From an uncultured Hyphomicrobiales bacterium (lineage in GTDB: Bacteria; Pseudomonadota; Alphaproteobacteria; Rhizobiales; Xanthobacteraceae), in NCBI GenBank assembly GCA_903839845.1, contig CAIMEA010000181.1, positions 1 through 64,000 of the forward strand: a DNA stretch of 64,000 nt, given 5' to 3'. The translations under genes and the position numbers were made by a program. Positions 26,247 to 35,840 of this stretch are shown in pieces. The first letter of the stretch is position 1; every line of letters starts with the position of its first letter. The notes under the pieces are model-generated. The model did no database searches. It was not told the DNA's origin and worked only from the letters and a program-made list of their open reading frames with translations.

Positions 26247-27785
26247 ATGGCCGATTCTCCCAGCAAAAAGCCGCAGAAACTCAAGGCCCGCCTGCCGCGC
26301 GGCCTGGCCGACCGCGGCCCCGCCGATATCGCCGCGACGCGCACCATGGTCGAGACGATCCGCACCGTGTTCGAGCGCTACGGCTTCGATCCAGTGGAGA
26401 CGCCGGCAATCGAATACACCGACGCGCTCGGCAAATTCCTGCCCGATCAGGACCGGCCGAACGAAGGCGTGTTCTCGTTCCAGGACGACGACGAGCAATG
26501 GCTGTCGCTGCGCTACGATTTGACCGCGCCTTTGGCGCGGCATGTGGCGGAGAATTACGGCACCGAGAAATTCGTGCTGCCCTATCGCAGCTATCGCTTC
26601 GGCTGGGTATTCCGCAACGAGAAGCCGGGCCCGGGAAGATTCCGCCAGTTCATGCAGTTCGACGCGGACAGTATCGGCGCGCCGACCATGGCGGCCGATG
26701 CCGAGATGTGCATGCTCGCGGCCGACACGATGGAAGCGCTCGGCATTCCGCGCGGCGATTACGTCGTGAAGGTGAATAACCGCAAGGTGCTGGATGGCGT
26801 GATGGAGGCCATCGGTCTTGGTGGCGGTGAGCATGCGGGCAAGCGGCTGACCGTGCTGCGCGCGATCGACAAACTGGATCGGCTCGGCGCTGATGAAATT
26901 GAAAAATTGCTGGGTACTGGTCGAAAAGACGAATCTGGCGACTTTACTAAAGGCGCCGAACTCAACAACGACCAGATAACTCGAATTATTAACTTCACCG
27001 GCTGGGGTGAACGTGGCTCAGGCACGAAGAGTATCGCTTCTGCGAATGAAGTCACGATTGCCAATTTCGAAAGCGCTGTAGCCGGCAATGCCCTAGGCGA
27101 AAAGGGAGTCGCAGAACTAAACGAAATTAGAGATGTGTTCGCCGCTGCTGGCTACGACGATGGCAGAATCGTCATCGACCCCTCCGTCGTCCGCGGGCTC
27201 GAATATTACACCGGCCCGGTTTACGAGGTCGAACTGACCTTCGAGATCAAGGACGACAAAGGCCGCCCGGTGCGCTTCGGTTCGGTCGGCGGCGGCGGGC
27301 GATACGACGGTCTCGTCTCGCGCTTTCGCGGCGAGCCGGTGCCGGCGACAGGTTTCTCCATCGGTGTCTCACGCCTGCAAGCCGCGCTCACCGCGCTCGG
27401 CAAGCTCTCGACCAAACCGGAGCCCGGCCCGGTCGTCGTGACGATATTCGACCGCGACCGCACCGCCGATTATCAGCGCATGGTCACGTCGCTGCGCAAT
27501 GCCGGCATCCGCGCCGAGCTCTATCTCGGCAATCCGAAGAACATGGGCAATCAGCTTAAATACGCCGACAAGCGCGGCTCACCTTGCGTCATCATGCAGG
27601 GCTCGGACGAAAAAGCGCGTGGCGAAGTCCTGATCAAGGACCTGATTGTCGGTGCCGAGATCGCCGGCCTGTCCACCGAACGCGACGATTACCTGAAGAA
27701 ACAGGCCGAAGCGCAGTTTTCGGTGCCGGAAGCCGAGCTGGTCGCCGCCGTCGCCAAGCTGCTGGCGCGACACAAAGCACCCTAG
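26247..27785 (+). CDS. hisS: Histidyl-tRNA synthetase
   Basis: HisS charges tRNA-His. The 512-residue protein has class II motif 2 ([13 protein letters not shown]), the histidine loops (around [12 protein letters not shown] and [15 protein letters not shown]) and motif 3 ([10 protein letters not shown]), with the anticodon domain at the end. ATG 26247 is chosen; TTG 26238 lies three codons before. Positions 26881-27180 (about residues 212-311, the insertion domain) use codons unlike the rest: by hand count 51% G+C, against 62% in 26581-26640, with ATA, AGA, GTA and CTA present. The protein itself looks normal for the family there, so the difference is in the DNA. Confidence 0.95.
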   Translation: MADSPSKKPQKLKARLPRGLADRGPADIAATRTMVETIRTVFERYGFDPVETPAIEYTDALGKFLPDQDRPNEGVFSFQDDDEQWLSLRYDLTAPLARHVAENYGTEKFVLPYRSYRFGWVFRNEKPGPGRFRQFMQFDADSIGAPTMAADAEMCMLAADTMEALGIPRGDYVVKVNNRKVLDGVMEAIGLGGGEHAGKRLTVLRAIDKLDRLGADEIEKLLGTGRKDESGDFTKGAELNNDQITRIINFTGWGERGSGTKSIASANEVTIANFESAVAGNALGEKGVAELNEIRDVFAAAGYDDGRIVIDPSVVRGLEYYTGPVYEVELTFEIKDDKGRPVRFGSVGGGGRYDGLVSRFRGEPVPATGFSIGVSRLQAALTALGKLSTKPEPGPVVVTIFDRDRTADYQRMVTSLRNAGIRAELYLGNPKNMGNQLKYADKRGSPCVIMQGSDEKARGEVLIKDLIVGAEIAGLSTERDDYLKKQAEAQFSVPEAELVAAVAKLLARHKAP

Positions 27786-28112
27786 CCGCCCGCTACCACC
27801 GCGAATCGCCTTTTGGCCCCTACAATGGAACCTATCAGGCTCCGTCGCGTTTTTCTGTTGCGAACAACAATCAGAAAAAAAGGGTTCGGGGTGATGGACG
27901 ACCGCTGGCCATATCCAATTTCACAAACCATGCAGCGCCAGACCGGCAGCCGCATCAAGCCGTTGCGCGTGCAAACGCCGCCGACGGCGCCGGCGGACGG
28001 CGGAACCGATGCGACTAAGCCGGCCGATGGGGTAGACTCGATTGAACCAAAACCGCATTGCGATGTTGATCCGAAATCCGAAAATTAGTCCTTTGAACCG
28101 CCCGGTTGCCTC
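27786..28112. other. Intergenic stretch between hisS and the transglutaminase-like gene
   Basis: The 327 bp hold only one small reading frame (27894-28088), described separately. I see no clear terminator; an A-rich run (27875-27882) is preceded by no strong stem. Confidence 0.4.
27894..28088 (+). CDS. Possible small protein of unknown function
   Basis: A frame of 64 residues begins MDDRWPYPISQTMQRQTG and is Pro/Thr/Asp-rich afterwards, with no domain or membrane helix. A purine-rich AAAAAAAGGG lies about 10 bp before the ATG. It reads toward the next gene and ends 24 bp before it. It could be noise, since frames of this size are common in GC-rich DNA. Confidence 0.25.
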   Translation: MDDRWPYPISQTMQRQTGSRIKPLRVQTPPTAPADGGTDATKPADGVDSIEPKPHCDVDPKSEN

Positions 28113-29099
28113 ATGAGACATTTCACGGTCCGTCACGCGACCCGCTACAATTATGCGCAGCCGGCCGCCTTCGGGCCGCATCGCCTGATGATCCGCCCGC
28201 GCGACAGCCACGATCTGCGGCTGGTCGATGCCGAGTTGACCTTGTCGCCGCCCGGCGCGACGCGCTGGATGCATGACGTGTTCGGCAATTCGGTGGCGCT
28301 GGTCGAATTCAACCAGACCGCCACCGAACTCTATATCGAGAGCACTTTGCATCTGGAAAGCTACGGCCTGCCGCGGCTCGCCGTGTCGATCGCGCCGGAA
28401 GCGCAGAACTACCCGTTCGTCTATTCGGCCTCGGACCGCAGCGATCTCGGCCGGTTGGTCGAGCGGCATTACCCCGATCCGCATGGCTTGGTCGATGCCT
28501 GGGCCAAGCGTTTCTTCCCCGGCGATCCGATGCCGACCTACGATCTTCTGGCGAAGCTGAATTCGGCGATCAAGAACGAGTTCACCTACAGCGCGCGCTA
28601 CGAGGAAGGCACGCAGTCGCCGATCGAAACGCTGGAGAAGATGAGCGGCACCTGCCGCGATTTCGCGCTGTTGTTCATCGAGGCGGTGCGCAGTCTCGGC
28701 TTCGGCGCCCGCTTCATCACCGGCTATCTTTACGATCCGGCGCTCGACGGCGCGCAGGGCGGCATTCAGGGCGCCGGCGCGACGCATGCCTGGGCCGATG
28801 TCTATCTGCCCGGCGCCGGCTGGGTCGAATACGATCCGACCAATGGCTTGATCGCCGGCGACAATCTCATCCGCGTCGCGGTGACGCGCGATCCGTCGCA
28901 GGCGATTCCGATTGCCGGCAGCTTCACCGCCGCGCCATCCGATTATCTCGGCATGACCGTCGAAGTCACCGTGACCTCGGGCCGGCCGGAGACCGTTGCG
29001 CCGCCCGCGCCAGCCGTCGAGCCGAGCGCCATCAAAGAGCAGATTGAAATTCAGAACGAGGCGCAGAACAGCAACGCGCCGGAGCGGCTGCCGGCCTAG
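28113..29099 (+). CDS. Transglutaminase-like protease-fold protein
   Basis: The 328-residue protein has an N-terminal beta-rich domain (HFTVRHATRYNYAQP, typical of this group) and a transglutaminase core. The catalytic Cys is in MSGTCRDFA (about residue 181), the His in GATHAWADVYLPG and the Asp in VEYDPTNG, so the triad is complete. There is no signal peptide, so it is cytoplasmic, and its substrate is unknown. In other bacteria such proteins lie near alpha-E and circularly permuted ATP-grasp genes; these are not in this window. The tail after residue 290 is Pro/Ala/Glu-rich. Confidence 0.9.
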   Translation: MRHFTVRHATRYNYAQPAAFGPHRLMIRPRDSHDLRLVDAELTLSPPGATRWMHDVFGNSVALVEFNQTATELYIESTLHLESYGLPRLAVSIAPEAQNYPFVYSASDRSDLGRLVERHYPDPHGLVDAWAKRFFPGDPMPTYDLLAKLNSAIKNEFTYSARYEEGTQSPIETLEKMSGTCRDFALLFIEAVRSLGFGARFITGYLYDPALDGAQGGIQGAGATHAWADVYLPGAGWVEYDPTNGLIAGDNLIRVAVTRDPSQAIPIAGSFTAAPSDYLGMTVEVTVTSGRPETVAPPAPAVEPSAIKEQIEIQNEAQNSNAPERLPA

Positions 29100-29108
29100 A
29101 TTGCCAGC

Positions 29109-29567
29109 CTAGACCGACACCAAATCGGGGCTGGTGGTGCTTTCGCCCAGATCGATGTGGTGGCCGATGAATTGCTCGGCCGCATCCAGACTGTCGCTGA
29201 TCACGCGAAACGAAATGACCTTGTCATCGCAATAGCGCACGAAGTGGGTGGTGCGGTGACTGATGGTCCGGCCGGTGCCGCGATGCAGGCTGGTGATGCG
29301 GCCCAACATCGCGCTTTGATCGCCGTCGACCAGCAGGCATTCGCGCTCGAGCCGTTTGAATTCGATGACTTTCGGTACGACGCGGGCAAACCGGTCGATC
29401 ACCGCGGCTTTGCCACGCCACTGCCCGCAGACCTGTATGAATTCAGCGGGACCGTAGACGCTCCATTCGACATCGTCGTGGAGAAATTCGGCGATCTTGT
29501 CACCATCACGCGTATCGAACGCCCGGTAGAAGGCCTCAACCACCGCCCGTGATACTGTGTAAGCCAT
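29109..29567 (-). CDS. NTF2-like (SnoaL-type) protein
   Basis: The 152-residue protein has a cone-shaped NTF2 fold signature: AVVEAFYRAFDTRDGDKIAEFLHDDVEW at the N-terminus, given here only as the pattern of a helix with FYRAFDTRDGDKIA followed by DDVEWSV. It has no signal peptide. Members include hydrolases, isomerases and binding proteins, so the function cannot be read from the fold. It is convergent with the transglutaminase-like gene, 9 bp apart. Confidence 0.75.
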   Translation of the reverse strand: MAYTVSRAVVEAFYRAFDTRDGDKIAEFLHDDVEWSVYGPAEFIQVCGQWRGKAAVIDRFARVVPKVIEFKRLERECLLVDGDQSAMLGRITSLHRGTGRTISHRTTHFVRYCDDKVISFRVISDSLDAAEQFIGHHIDLGESTTSPDLVSV

Positions 29568-29811
29568 CGGTCCGCCCTCGCCGATACCTATTCAACGCCG
29601 GTTACGTTGAAAATTCATTACCTCCGGGACAATAGTACCAGCTCGATCTCAACCTTGCGCTGCAACAAATTCCGCAGCCCGGCGGCCCGGCTATTTTCAT
29701 TAACGATACCAGAGGTTTGCCGGGACGCCCGGACACGAGCGGCGGCTATTGGACGTCGAAACCTTAAACCTGACGTGCTAAAGGCCCGGCTTGAGACAGG
29801 CGGGCGTTGGG

Positions 29812-30978
29812 ATGGCAATGAACGGCACAGGAAATACACGGGGCACCACCGGTCCGGTGGATACACGCGCCGAGGCGCTGGTCGCATCTTACGAGCGCGC
29901 CGGCTATGGCCGCGTCATGCCCGCCATTTTGCAGCCGGCCGAGCCGTTTCTCGATCTGTCCGGCGAGGACATCCGCAAGCGCATGTATTTGACCGCCGCG
30001 CCGGGCGGCGCCGAACTGTGCCTGCGGCCCGATCTGACCATCCCGGTATCGCGCGATTATCTCGCCTCGCCGCAAGCCGGCCGCGCCGCCGGCTTTTGCT
30101 ATCTCGGCCCGGTCTTCCGCCATCGCGACGACCAGCCGGCCGAATTCCTGCAAGCCGGCATTGAATCGTTCGGCCGGCCCGACCGCGCCGCGGCGGATGC
30201 GGAGATGCTGGCGCTCGGGCTGGAAGCCACCGCCGGTTATGGCCTGGCGACGCCCGACATTCGCACCGGCGACGTCGCGCTGTTTGCCGCGCTGATTGCC
30301 GGGCTCGAACTGGCGCCGGCCTGGAAGCGGCGGCTGGTGAAGGACTTCAACCGCAAGACCAATCTGGCGCTCGATCTCGAACGGCTGATGCTCGGGGGCA
30401 ATAATGCGCGCCCTGAATATCAGGGCGTGCTGGCGGCGCTCGCCGGCTCCGACCCGAAAGGCGCGCACGCTTTGGTCACGGATCTGTTATCGATTGCCGG
30501 CATCAACGCCGTCGGCGGGCGCTCGGTCGCCGAAATCGCCGACCGCTTTCTCGAGCAGTCGGCGCTGGGCGCCTCGACCAAACTGCCGCGCGATGTGCGC
30601 GGCCTGATCGAACGCTTCCTCGCCATTGGCGGCGATCCGGATGAATCCGCCGGCGAACTGCGCGCGCTGGCCGCCGACGCCAACCTGGCGAGCGAACTGG
30701 CGCCCGCGCTCGACCTGTTCGAAAGCCGCAACGGATTTCTCGCCGCGCGCGACATCGATCTCAAGCGCATCAAATTCTCGACCGCCTTCGGCCGCGGCTT
30801 CGATTATTACACCGGCTTCGTCTTTGAATTGACCGATCCGTCGCGCACCGGCGATCCGCTGGTCGCCGGCGGCCGCTATGACGGCTTGCTGACGCGGCTC
30901 GGCAGCGCCGAGCCGATCGCGGCGGTCGGCTTCGCGGCCTGGATCGAGCGGCTTAACGCTTACGGAGCCGCGTCATGA
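29812..30978 (+). CDS. hisZ: ATP phosphoribosyltransferase regulatory subunit HisZ
   Basis: HisZ is a histidyl-tRNA-synthetase-like protein that has lost charging activity and controls HisG, the first step of histidine synthesis. The 388-residue protein keeps a class II fold ([13 protein letters not shown] as motif 2, [14 protein letters not shown] and the C-terminal GGRYDGLL), but has no anticodon domain. ATG 29812 is chosen; TTG 29791 and ATG 29818 are alternatives. Its stop overlaps the hisG ATG by four bases, so the complex is made in balance. Confidence 0.93.
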   Translation: MAMNGTGNTRGTTGPVDTRAEALVASYERAGYGRVMPAILQPAEPFLDLSGEDIRKRMYLTAAPGGAELCLRPDLTIPVSRDYLASPQAGRAAGFCYLGPVFRHRDDQPAEFLQAGIESFGRPDRAAADAEMLALGLEATAGYGLATPDIRTGDVALFAALIAGLELAPAWKRRLVKDFNRKTNLALDLERLMLGGNNARPEYQGVLAALAGSDPKGAHALVTDLLSIAGINAVGGRSVAEIADRFLEQSALGASTKLPRDVRGLIERFLAIGGDPDESAGELRALAADANLASELAPALDLFESRNGFLAARDIDLKRIKFSTAFGRGFDYYTGFVFELTDPSRTGDPLVAGGRYDGLLTRLGSAEPIAAVGFAAWIERLNAYGAAS

Positions 30979-31946
30979 CGCAAAAACTCGTCCTGGCTGT
31001 GCCGGCCAAAGGCCGTCTGCAGGAAAATGCCGAAGCCTTCTTCGCGCGCTCGGGGCTGACTTTGGTCAAGCCGCGCGGCGCGCGCGACTATCGCGGCGCC
31101 GTCGTCGGGCTCGACACGATCGAAGTCGCCTATTTGTCGGCATCGGAAATCACCGCGCAGCTTGGCGCCGGCACCGTGCATCTGGGCGTGACCGGCGAGG
31201 ATCTTGTCCGCGAGCAGATGCCGGACGCGGACGACCGCGTCGTGCTGCTCGAAGGCCTCGGCTTTGGTTCAGCCACCGTCGTGGTGGCGGTGCCACAAGC
31301 CTGGATCGACGTGCGCACCATGGCCGACATCGACGACGTCGCCACCGCGTTCCGTCACACCCATGGCCGGCGCATGCGGGTGGCGACCAAATACATCAAT
31401 CTGACGCGCGATTTCTTCGCCAAACATGGCGTCATCGATTATCGCATTGTCGAAAGCGCCGGCGCCACCGAAGGCGCGCCGGCTTCCGGCTCGGCCGAAC
31501 TGATCGTCGACATCACCACCACCGGCGCGACCTTGGCCGCCAATGGCCTCAAGATCGTCGAGGACGGCGTCATCCTGCGCTCGCAGGCCAATCTGGTGGC
31601 GTCGCGCCGCGCCAATTGGGACGCCGGCTGCCGCGAGACGGCGCGCGTCATTCTCGACCGCATCGCGGCGCAGGGGCGGGCCAAATCGTTTCGCGAAGTC
31701 CGCGCGCGCTTCGCCGCCTGCGATGCTCGGTTGGTTGATAGCGCCAAGGAAAAATTCGGCGTCGCCACGCCGTTCGGCGGGCCGACCTCGTCCGGCATGC
31801 TGACGCTGCACTGCCCGCCGGCGCAGGTTTATGCCCTGACCAGTTACCTGCGCGAGCACGGCGCCGAAGCGGTCGCGGTGGCCGATCTCGATTACGTGTT
31901 CTCGAAGGACAATCCGCTGTACGCAAAGTTAGAGGCCGGCCTTTAA
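30975..31946 (+). CDS. hisG: ATP phosphoribosyltransferase HisG
   Basis: HisG joins ATP and PRPP in the first step of histidine synthesis. The 323-residue protein has the N-terminal [11 protein letters not shown] loop and the PRPP-binding [18 protein letters not shown] segment. It is longer than the 210-230-residue short form that usually needs HisZ, and the added C-terminal domain differs from the ACT-like domain of the long form; this is usual for alphaproteobacteria. It overlaps hisZ by four bases at its start and the convergent MFS gene by four bases at its end. Confidence 0.95.
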   Translation: MTQKLVLAVPAKGRLQENAEAFFARSGLTLVKPRGARDYRGAVVGLDTIEVAYLSASEITAQLGAGTVHLGVTGEDLVREQMPDADDRVVLLEGLGFGSATVVVAVPQAWIDVRTMADIDDVATAFRHTHGRRMRVATKYINLTRDFFAKHGVIDYRIVESAGATEGAPASGSAELIVDITTTGATLAANGLKIVEDGVILRSQANLVASRRANWDAGCRETARVILDRIAAQGRAKSFREVRARFAACDARLVDSAKEKFGVATPFGGPTSSGMLTLHCPPAQVYALTSYLREHGAEAVAVADLDYVFSKDNPLYAKLEAGL

Positions 31947-33127
31947 CTGACGACGGCGCGTGCCGGCGGCTGGCGCAACGTCGCGCTCAACGCCACGGCC
32001 AGCACCGATGCGCCGAGCATGATCGCAAAGGCGATGTCGTATGTGCCGGTGCCGTCGAACACGGCGGCGCCGAGATAGGCGCCGAGCCCGCCGGCGACAT
32101 GATGCACCATGGTGATCAGCCCGGTGAGCGCGCCGAGATGGCGGGTGCCGAAGCTCTGCGACACGAACACGGCCGTCAAAGGCGCCGTCACCATGAAGGT
32201 CGCACCGAACACCAGCGCGAACACGGCGACCGAGAACGCCGACTGATCGACCATCACCAGCGCGAAGACCGCGACGCGCGCGGCGAATGAAATCGCCGTT
32301 GGCCACACCGGGCCGGAGCGGTCGCTGTAAGCGCCGGCAACCACAACGCCGATCAGCCCGGTCAGCCCCATCATCGCCAGCAGGTTGCCGGCGAGATAAG
32401 CGTCGACGCCGCGATCCTGGGCGAACGCGACCACATGCGTGCCGACGAAAAAATCGTCGAAACCGCAAATCGCATAGACCGCCAGCAACAGCCAGAACCG
32501 CCGCGTGCGCGCCGCGGCGGCAATGTCCATGCCCGCGGCCGGCCGCGCCGCCTTCGACTGCGCCGACGTTGTTTTCGGAATACCGAAGATCAGCAGCGGC
32601 ACCAAAGCGAGATGGACGACGCCGAGCAGCATATAGATCGAGCGCCAGCCGACCGTCAGCAGCAGCGCTGCCAGTCCGGCAATCATCACCAGCTGGCCGG
32701 CGCTCATGCCCGACGTCACGACCGCGTTGGCGATTCCTGGGCGCTCGGGAAAGGCGCGCGTAACCATGACGCTGACCGGGATGAGAGAAGCCGCGCCATT
32801 GCCGAGGGCGAAGATCAGGCCATAGAGCACCAGCGCATGCCAGGGCGCCGTCATTACGCTCATCAGGCCGATGCCGATCGCGCTGACGACAAGCCCGCCG
32901 GTCAGCACCAATCGCGGGCCGGTGTGATCGGCCAGATAGCCGGCGGCAAACATCGCCGACGCCGACACCACCTGAAACAAGGCGACGGCGAGACCGAGTT
33001 CGCCGCGGCCCCAGCCGAGATCGTCGACGATCGGCTTGAGCGTCAGGCCGACGGCAAAGCGCGCACCGCCGCCGATGAACAAAGTGAGAAAGCCGGTGGC
33101 GAGTATGAGCGCGGCCCCGGTGGTCAT
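31943..33127 (-). CDS. MFS transporter of unknown substrate
   Basis: The 394-residue protein has twelve predicted membrane helices and the MFS loop motif after helix 2 ([13 protein letters not shown]). It belongs to the oxalate/monocarboxylate-like group by general pattern (the beginning [15 protein letters not shown] and the [13 protein letters not shown] loop). I use ATG 33127; GTG 33169 would add 14 polar residues and would lie in a palindrome (see 33169-33211). The substrate cannot be read from sequence. Confidence 0.85.
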   Translation of the reverse strand: MTTGAALILATGFLTLFIGGGARFAVGLTLKPIVDDLGWGRGELGLAVALFQVVSASAMFAAGYLADHTGPRLVLTGGLVVSAIGIGLMSVMTAPWHALVLYGLIFALGNGAASLIPVSVMVTRAFPERPGIANAVVTSGMSAGQLVMIAGLAALLLTVGWRSIYMLLGVVHLALVPLLIFGIPKTTSAQSKAARPAAGMDIAAAARTRRFWLLLAVYAICGFDDFFVGTHVVAFAQDRGVDAYLAGNLLAMMGLTGLIGVVVAGAYSDRSGPVWPTAISFAARVAVFALVMVDQSAFSVAVFALVFGATFMVTAPLTAVFVSQSFGTRHLGALTGLITMVHHVAGGLGAYLGAAVFDGTGTYDIAFAIMLGASVLAVALSATLRQPPARAVVS

Positions 33128-33168
33128 CGATTTTCGGAACAAGGAAATTTCACAATCGTGGCGAGACA

Positions 33169-33211
33169 CGATCGTCCCGGCCGGGCGATCGTTGCCATAT
33201 TAACAATGGCA
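33169..33211. promoter_or_regulatory. Two palindromes in front of the MFS gene, possible operator
   Basis: CGATCG at 33169-33174 and 33186-33191 enclose an inverted CCCGG/CCGGG, giving an almost perfect 23-bp palindrome. TGCCAT at 33193-33198 and ATGGCA at 33206-33211 form a second one with a 7-bp spacer. They sit about 40-85 bp before ATG 33127, where a repressor could act. No regulator gene is adjacent. Confidence 0.3.
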
Positions 33212-33240
33212 CGGCGGATTGTAAGGGGGCCTTCGCCGGC

Positions 33241-33687
33241 CTATTGCGCGCGCTTGCGGAAGACGACGAAATGCGACAGCGAGAAATTGATCACGAAGCT
33301 GACCAGGATCGATATCAGCTTCGCCGCCACCACCGGCAACATATAGGACAGCGCGAACAGAGTGGCGGTCGAGCAGATCATGCCGGCGATACCGGAGGCG
33401 GCGAAGGTCGCATAATCGCGCCAGCGCAAGATACGGCCGGACTCCGGCCCGAACGTGATGAACGTGTTCATGCCGTAGGAAAACGACACCGCCACCAGCC
33501 AGGCCAGCACGTTGGACGGCACCAAGGGCCAGTGCAGAAATTCGACGACCGTCCAGAAAACGCTGAAATCGATGGCCGTGTTGACCACGCCGACGAGGGC
33601 AAAACTGATCGCCTTGAGCGCGATGGCGCGCTCGTGCCAGGCCACGCTCAACCGGTTGAATACGCTTTTAATGGACGCCGCGATCAT
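33241..33687 (-). CDS. GtrA-family membrane protein
   Basis: The 148-residue protein has four membrane helices of the GtrA type (FALVGVVNTAIDFSVFW, SYGMNTFITF and INFSLSHFVVFRKR). GtrA proteins are thought to flip polyprenyl-phosphate sugars across the inner membrane, working with a GtrB-type transferase, and one is encoded divergently just beyond at 33860. The C-terminal FRKR is typical of the family. Confidence 0.9.
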   Translation of the reverse strand: MIAASIKSVFNRLSVAWHERAIALKAISFALVGVVNTAIDFSVFWTVVEFLHWPLVPSNVLAWLVAVSFSYGMNTFITFGPESGRILRWRDYATFAASGIAGMICSTATLFALSYMLPVVAAKLISILVSFVINFSLSHFVVFRKRAQ

Positions 33688-33859
33688 CCGGCTTCCATAG
33701 CACTAAGTTGGCGCGCGATCCTACCCGAAATCCGGCGGCTTTTTTCCGAATCGGGCGCTGGGCCGCAGGATGTTCCGGCCGCGCTCCGGCCCCTTTCCGG
33801 GACGCGACAGGGACACCACGTTGCGGTATAGATCGCGGCCCAACCGAGGAATCCTCACC

Positions 33860-34924
33860 TTGACGAAAATGCCGGCAAAAACCGCCAAATCGCCCGTCCG
33901 GGTCGCCAAACCGCGGCCGGACGACGGACTGTCGATTGTCGTGCCGGTGTTCAACGAGGCCAAGGGCCTGCCCGGGCTGCACGAGCGCATCGCCGAGGTG
34001 GCGCGGTTTCTTCACAGCAAGTACGGCCTCGCCGTCGAGGTCGTCTATGTCGACGACGGCTCAAGCGACGCCACCAGCCAGACCGCCAATGCGTTGCCGG
34101 CCATGCCGCTCGACGTCCAGGTGGTGACGCTGTCGCGCAATTTCGGCAAGGAAGCGGCGCTGCTCGCCGGTCTCGATCATGCCCGGCGCGGCGCCATTTT
34201 ATTCATGGACGGCGACGGCCAGCATCCGCCGAGCCTGATCGAGACATTGGTGTCGCGCTGGCTCGATGACGGCTACGACGTGGTCTATACCGCCAAGGCG
34301 CATCGCGAGAACGAACCCTGGCTGCGCCGGACCATGGTGCACTGGTTCTATTGGCTGCTGAATTGGCGGGCGCGGCTGAAAATTCCGGAAGACGCCGGCG
34401 ACTTCCGTTTGCTGTCGCCGCGCGCGGCCAACGCGCTGCGGCAGATGCCGGAGCGCAACCGTTTCTTCAAGGGCCTGTCGAGCTGGATCGGCTTTCGACA
34501 GGTGCGCGTCGATTACGAACCGGCCGAGCGCGAGCACGGCATAAGCACCTGGAACATCTGGTCGCTGGTCGGCCTGTCGGTCGAAGCGCTGACCTCGTTC
34601 TCAGTGGCGCCGCTGCGCGTCGCCAGCCTGCTCGGCGTCATCATGGCGGCGTCGGCGCTGTTGTTCGGCGCCTGGATCGTCATGGAGACGGTTTTGTTCG
34701 GCGAGGATGTGCCGGGCTATCCGTCGCTCGTCGTCGGGCTGATGGTGCTCGGCGGCGTGCAGTTGATGATGATCGGCGTGCTCGGCGAGTATATCGGCAA
34801 GCTCCTGTCCGAGATCAAAGGCCGGCCGGTCTATTTCGTCGCCGAACACACGGTAAAGGCCGCCGACGAGCCGGCGAAAGACAGCGGCAAGACGCGGCCG
34901 TCGCCGGCGCGCGCCGCGGAGTAG
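33860..34924 (+). CDS. GtrB/DPM1-type glycosyltransferase family 2
   Basis: This 354-residue enzyme would put a sugar from a nucleotide donor onto polyprenyl phosphate. The GT2 domain (about residues 25-245) has VVPVFNEAKGLP, YVDDGSSDAT and LFMDGDGQHPP (the DxD-like metal site), and two C-terminal membrane helices (about 255-280 and 290-315) are followed by EIKGRPVYFV, the usual end of GtrB/ArnC-type proteins. TTG 33860 is chosen because GAGGA lies 9 bp before it; ATG 33869 is the alternative. The product would be flipped by GtrA and used by a GT39-type enzyme. Confidence 0.9.
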   Translation: MTKMPAKTAKSPVRVAKPRPDDGLSIVVPVFNEAKGLPGLHERIAEVARFLHSKYGLAVEVVYVDDGSSDATSQTANALPAMPLDVQVVTLSRNFGKEAALLAGLDHARRGAILFMDGDGQHPPSLIETLVSRWLDDGYDVVYTAKAHRENEPWLRRTMVHWFYWLLNWRARLKIPEDAGDFRLLSPRAANALRQMPERNRFFKGLSSWIGFRQVRVDYEPAEREHGISTWNIWSLVGLSVEALTSFSVAPLRVASLLGVIMAASALLFGAWIVMETVLFGEDVPGYPSLVVGLMVLGGVQLMMIGVLGEYIGKLLSEIKGRPVYFVAEHTVKAADEPAKDSGKTRPSPARAAE

Positions 34925-34930
34925 CCCGCC

Positions 34931-35800
34931 ATTTCGCATCATCCCATCCGCCGCATCTGGCTTTGCGCCGACGATTACGGCATGGCGCCGGGCGTCAATA
35001 ACGCAATCCGGCAATTGATCCTGCGCAAGCGCATCAACGCGACGTCGGTGATGATGCCGGCGGCGTATCTCGGCGACGGCGAAGCGCGCGCGCTCGCCGA
35101 TCTCAATGTCGGCGAACAGCGCGCCGCCATCGGCCTGCATGTCACGTTGACCGCGCCGTTCAAGCCGATGAGCGACGGCTTCGTGCCGGCGCGTGACGGC
35201 CGATTTTTGCCGCACCCGGAGCTGATGCGCCTGAGCGTGACCCGGCGCCTTAATCCGGATCTGCTGACCATCGAGATCGCGACGCAGGTGCGCGCCTTTC
35301 TCGAAACATTCGGCCGCCTGCCCGACTTTGTCGACGGCCACCAGCATGTCCAGTTGCTGCCGCAGGTGCGCGACGCCTTCCTCAAGGTCGTCGCCGAGAC
35401 CGCGCCCAATGCCTGGGTGCGGCAATGTGGCAGGCCGCGCGGGGCGCGGCCGCTGCACGATTCAAAAGGGCTGGTGCTCGACATTCTCGCCATGGGCTTT
35501 CGCGGCAAGGCGGAGCGGCTTGGCCTTGCCACCAACCCGGCCTTTGCCGGCGCTTACAGCTTCAGCGCCAAGGCCAAATTCGCCAAGATTTTTCCGCGCT
35601 TTCTCAAAGGCCTGCCGGATGGCGGCCTGATCATGTGTCATCCCGGCTTCGTCGATGCGGCGCTACAAGGCCTCGATTCGCTGACGACCTTGCGTGAGCA
35701 CGAATTCGCCTACTTTAATTCGGAGGCTTACCCGCATGTGCTGGCCACGCACGGCGTCGCATTGGCAGAGCCCACTGGCGAAGCCGGCGGCGGTGCCTAG
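34931..35800 (+). CDS. YdjC/ChbG-family carbohydrate deacetylase with an apparent AUU start
   Basis: These metal enzymes remove acetyl groups from sugars. The 289-residue protein contains LCADDYGMAPGVN near residue 12, whose two Asp are metal or catalytic residues in the family, and a VDGHQHVQLLP His motif (about residue 137). The first ATG in frame (34982) comes after the Asp pair and would delete it, and no ATG, GTG or TTG precedes it before the stop of the upstream gene. ATT 34931 lies nine bases after a GGAG (34918-34921), so AUU is the best start. The gene is in the same frame as the GtrB-type gene, separated by a TAG, so stop-codon read-through is a less likely alternative. Confidence 0.8.
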   Translation: MSHHPIRRIWLCADDYGMAPGVNNAIRQLILRKRINATSVMMPAAYLGDGEARALADLNVGEQRAAIGLHVTLTAPFKPMSDGFVPARDGRFLPHPELMRLSVTRRLNPDLLTIEIATQVRAFLETFGRLPDFVDGHQHVQLLPQVRDAFLKVVAETAPNAWVRQCGRPRGARPLHDSKGLVLDILAMGFRGKAERLGLATNPAFAGAYSFSAKAKFAKIFPRFLKGLPDGGLIMCHPGFVDAALQGLDSLTTLREHEFAYFNSEAYPHVLATHGVALAEPTGEAGGGA

Positions 35801-35840
35801 ATAGAGCTCTACGCTGGTAGCGACTTTTGGGAGGATGCCG

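Noticed and set aside
33770-35800. The GtrB-type and deacetylase genes as one fused gene with stop read-through
   Set aside because: A GGAG at the right distance from ATT 34931 gives a simpler explanation, and no read-through signal is visible; kept as a less likely alternative.
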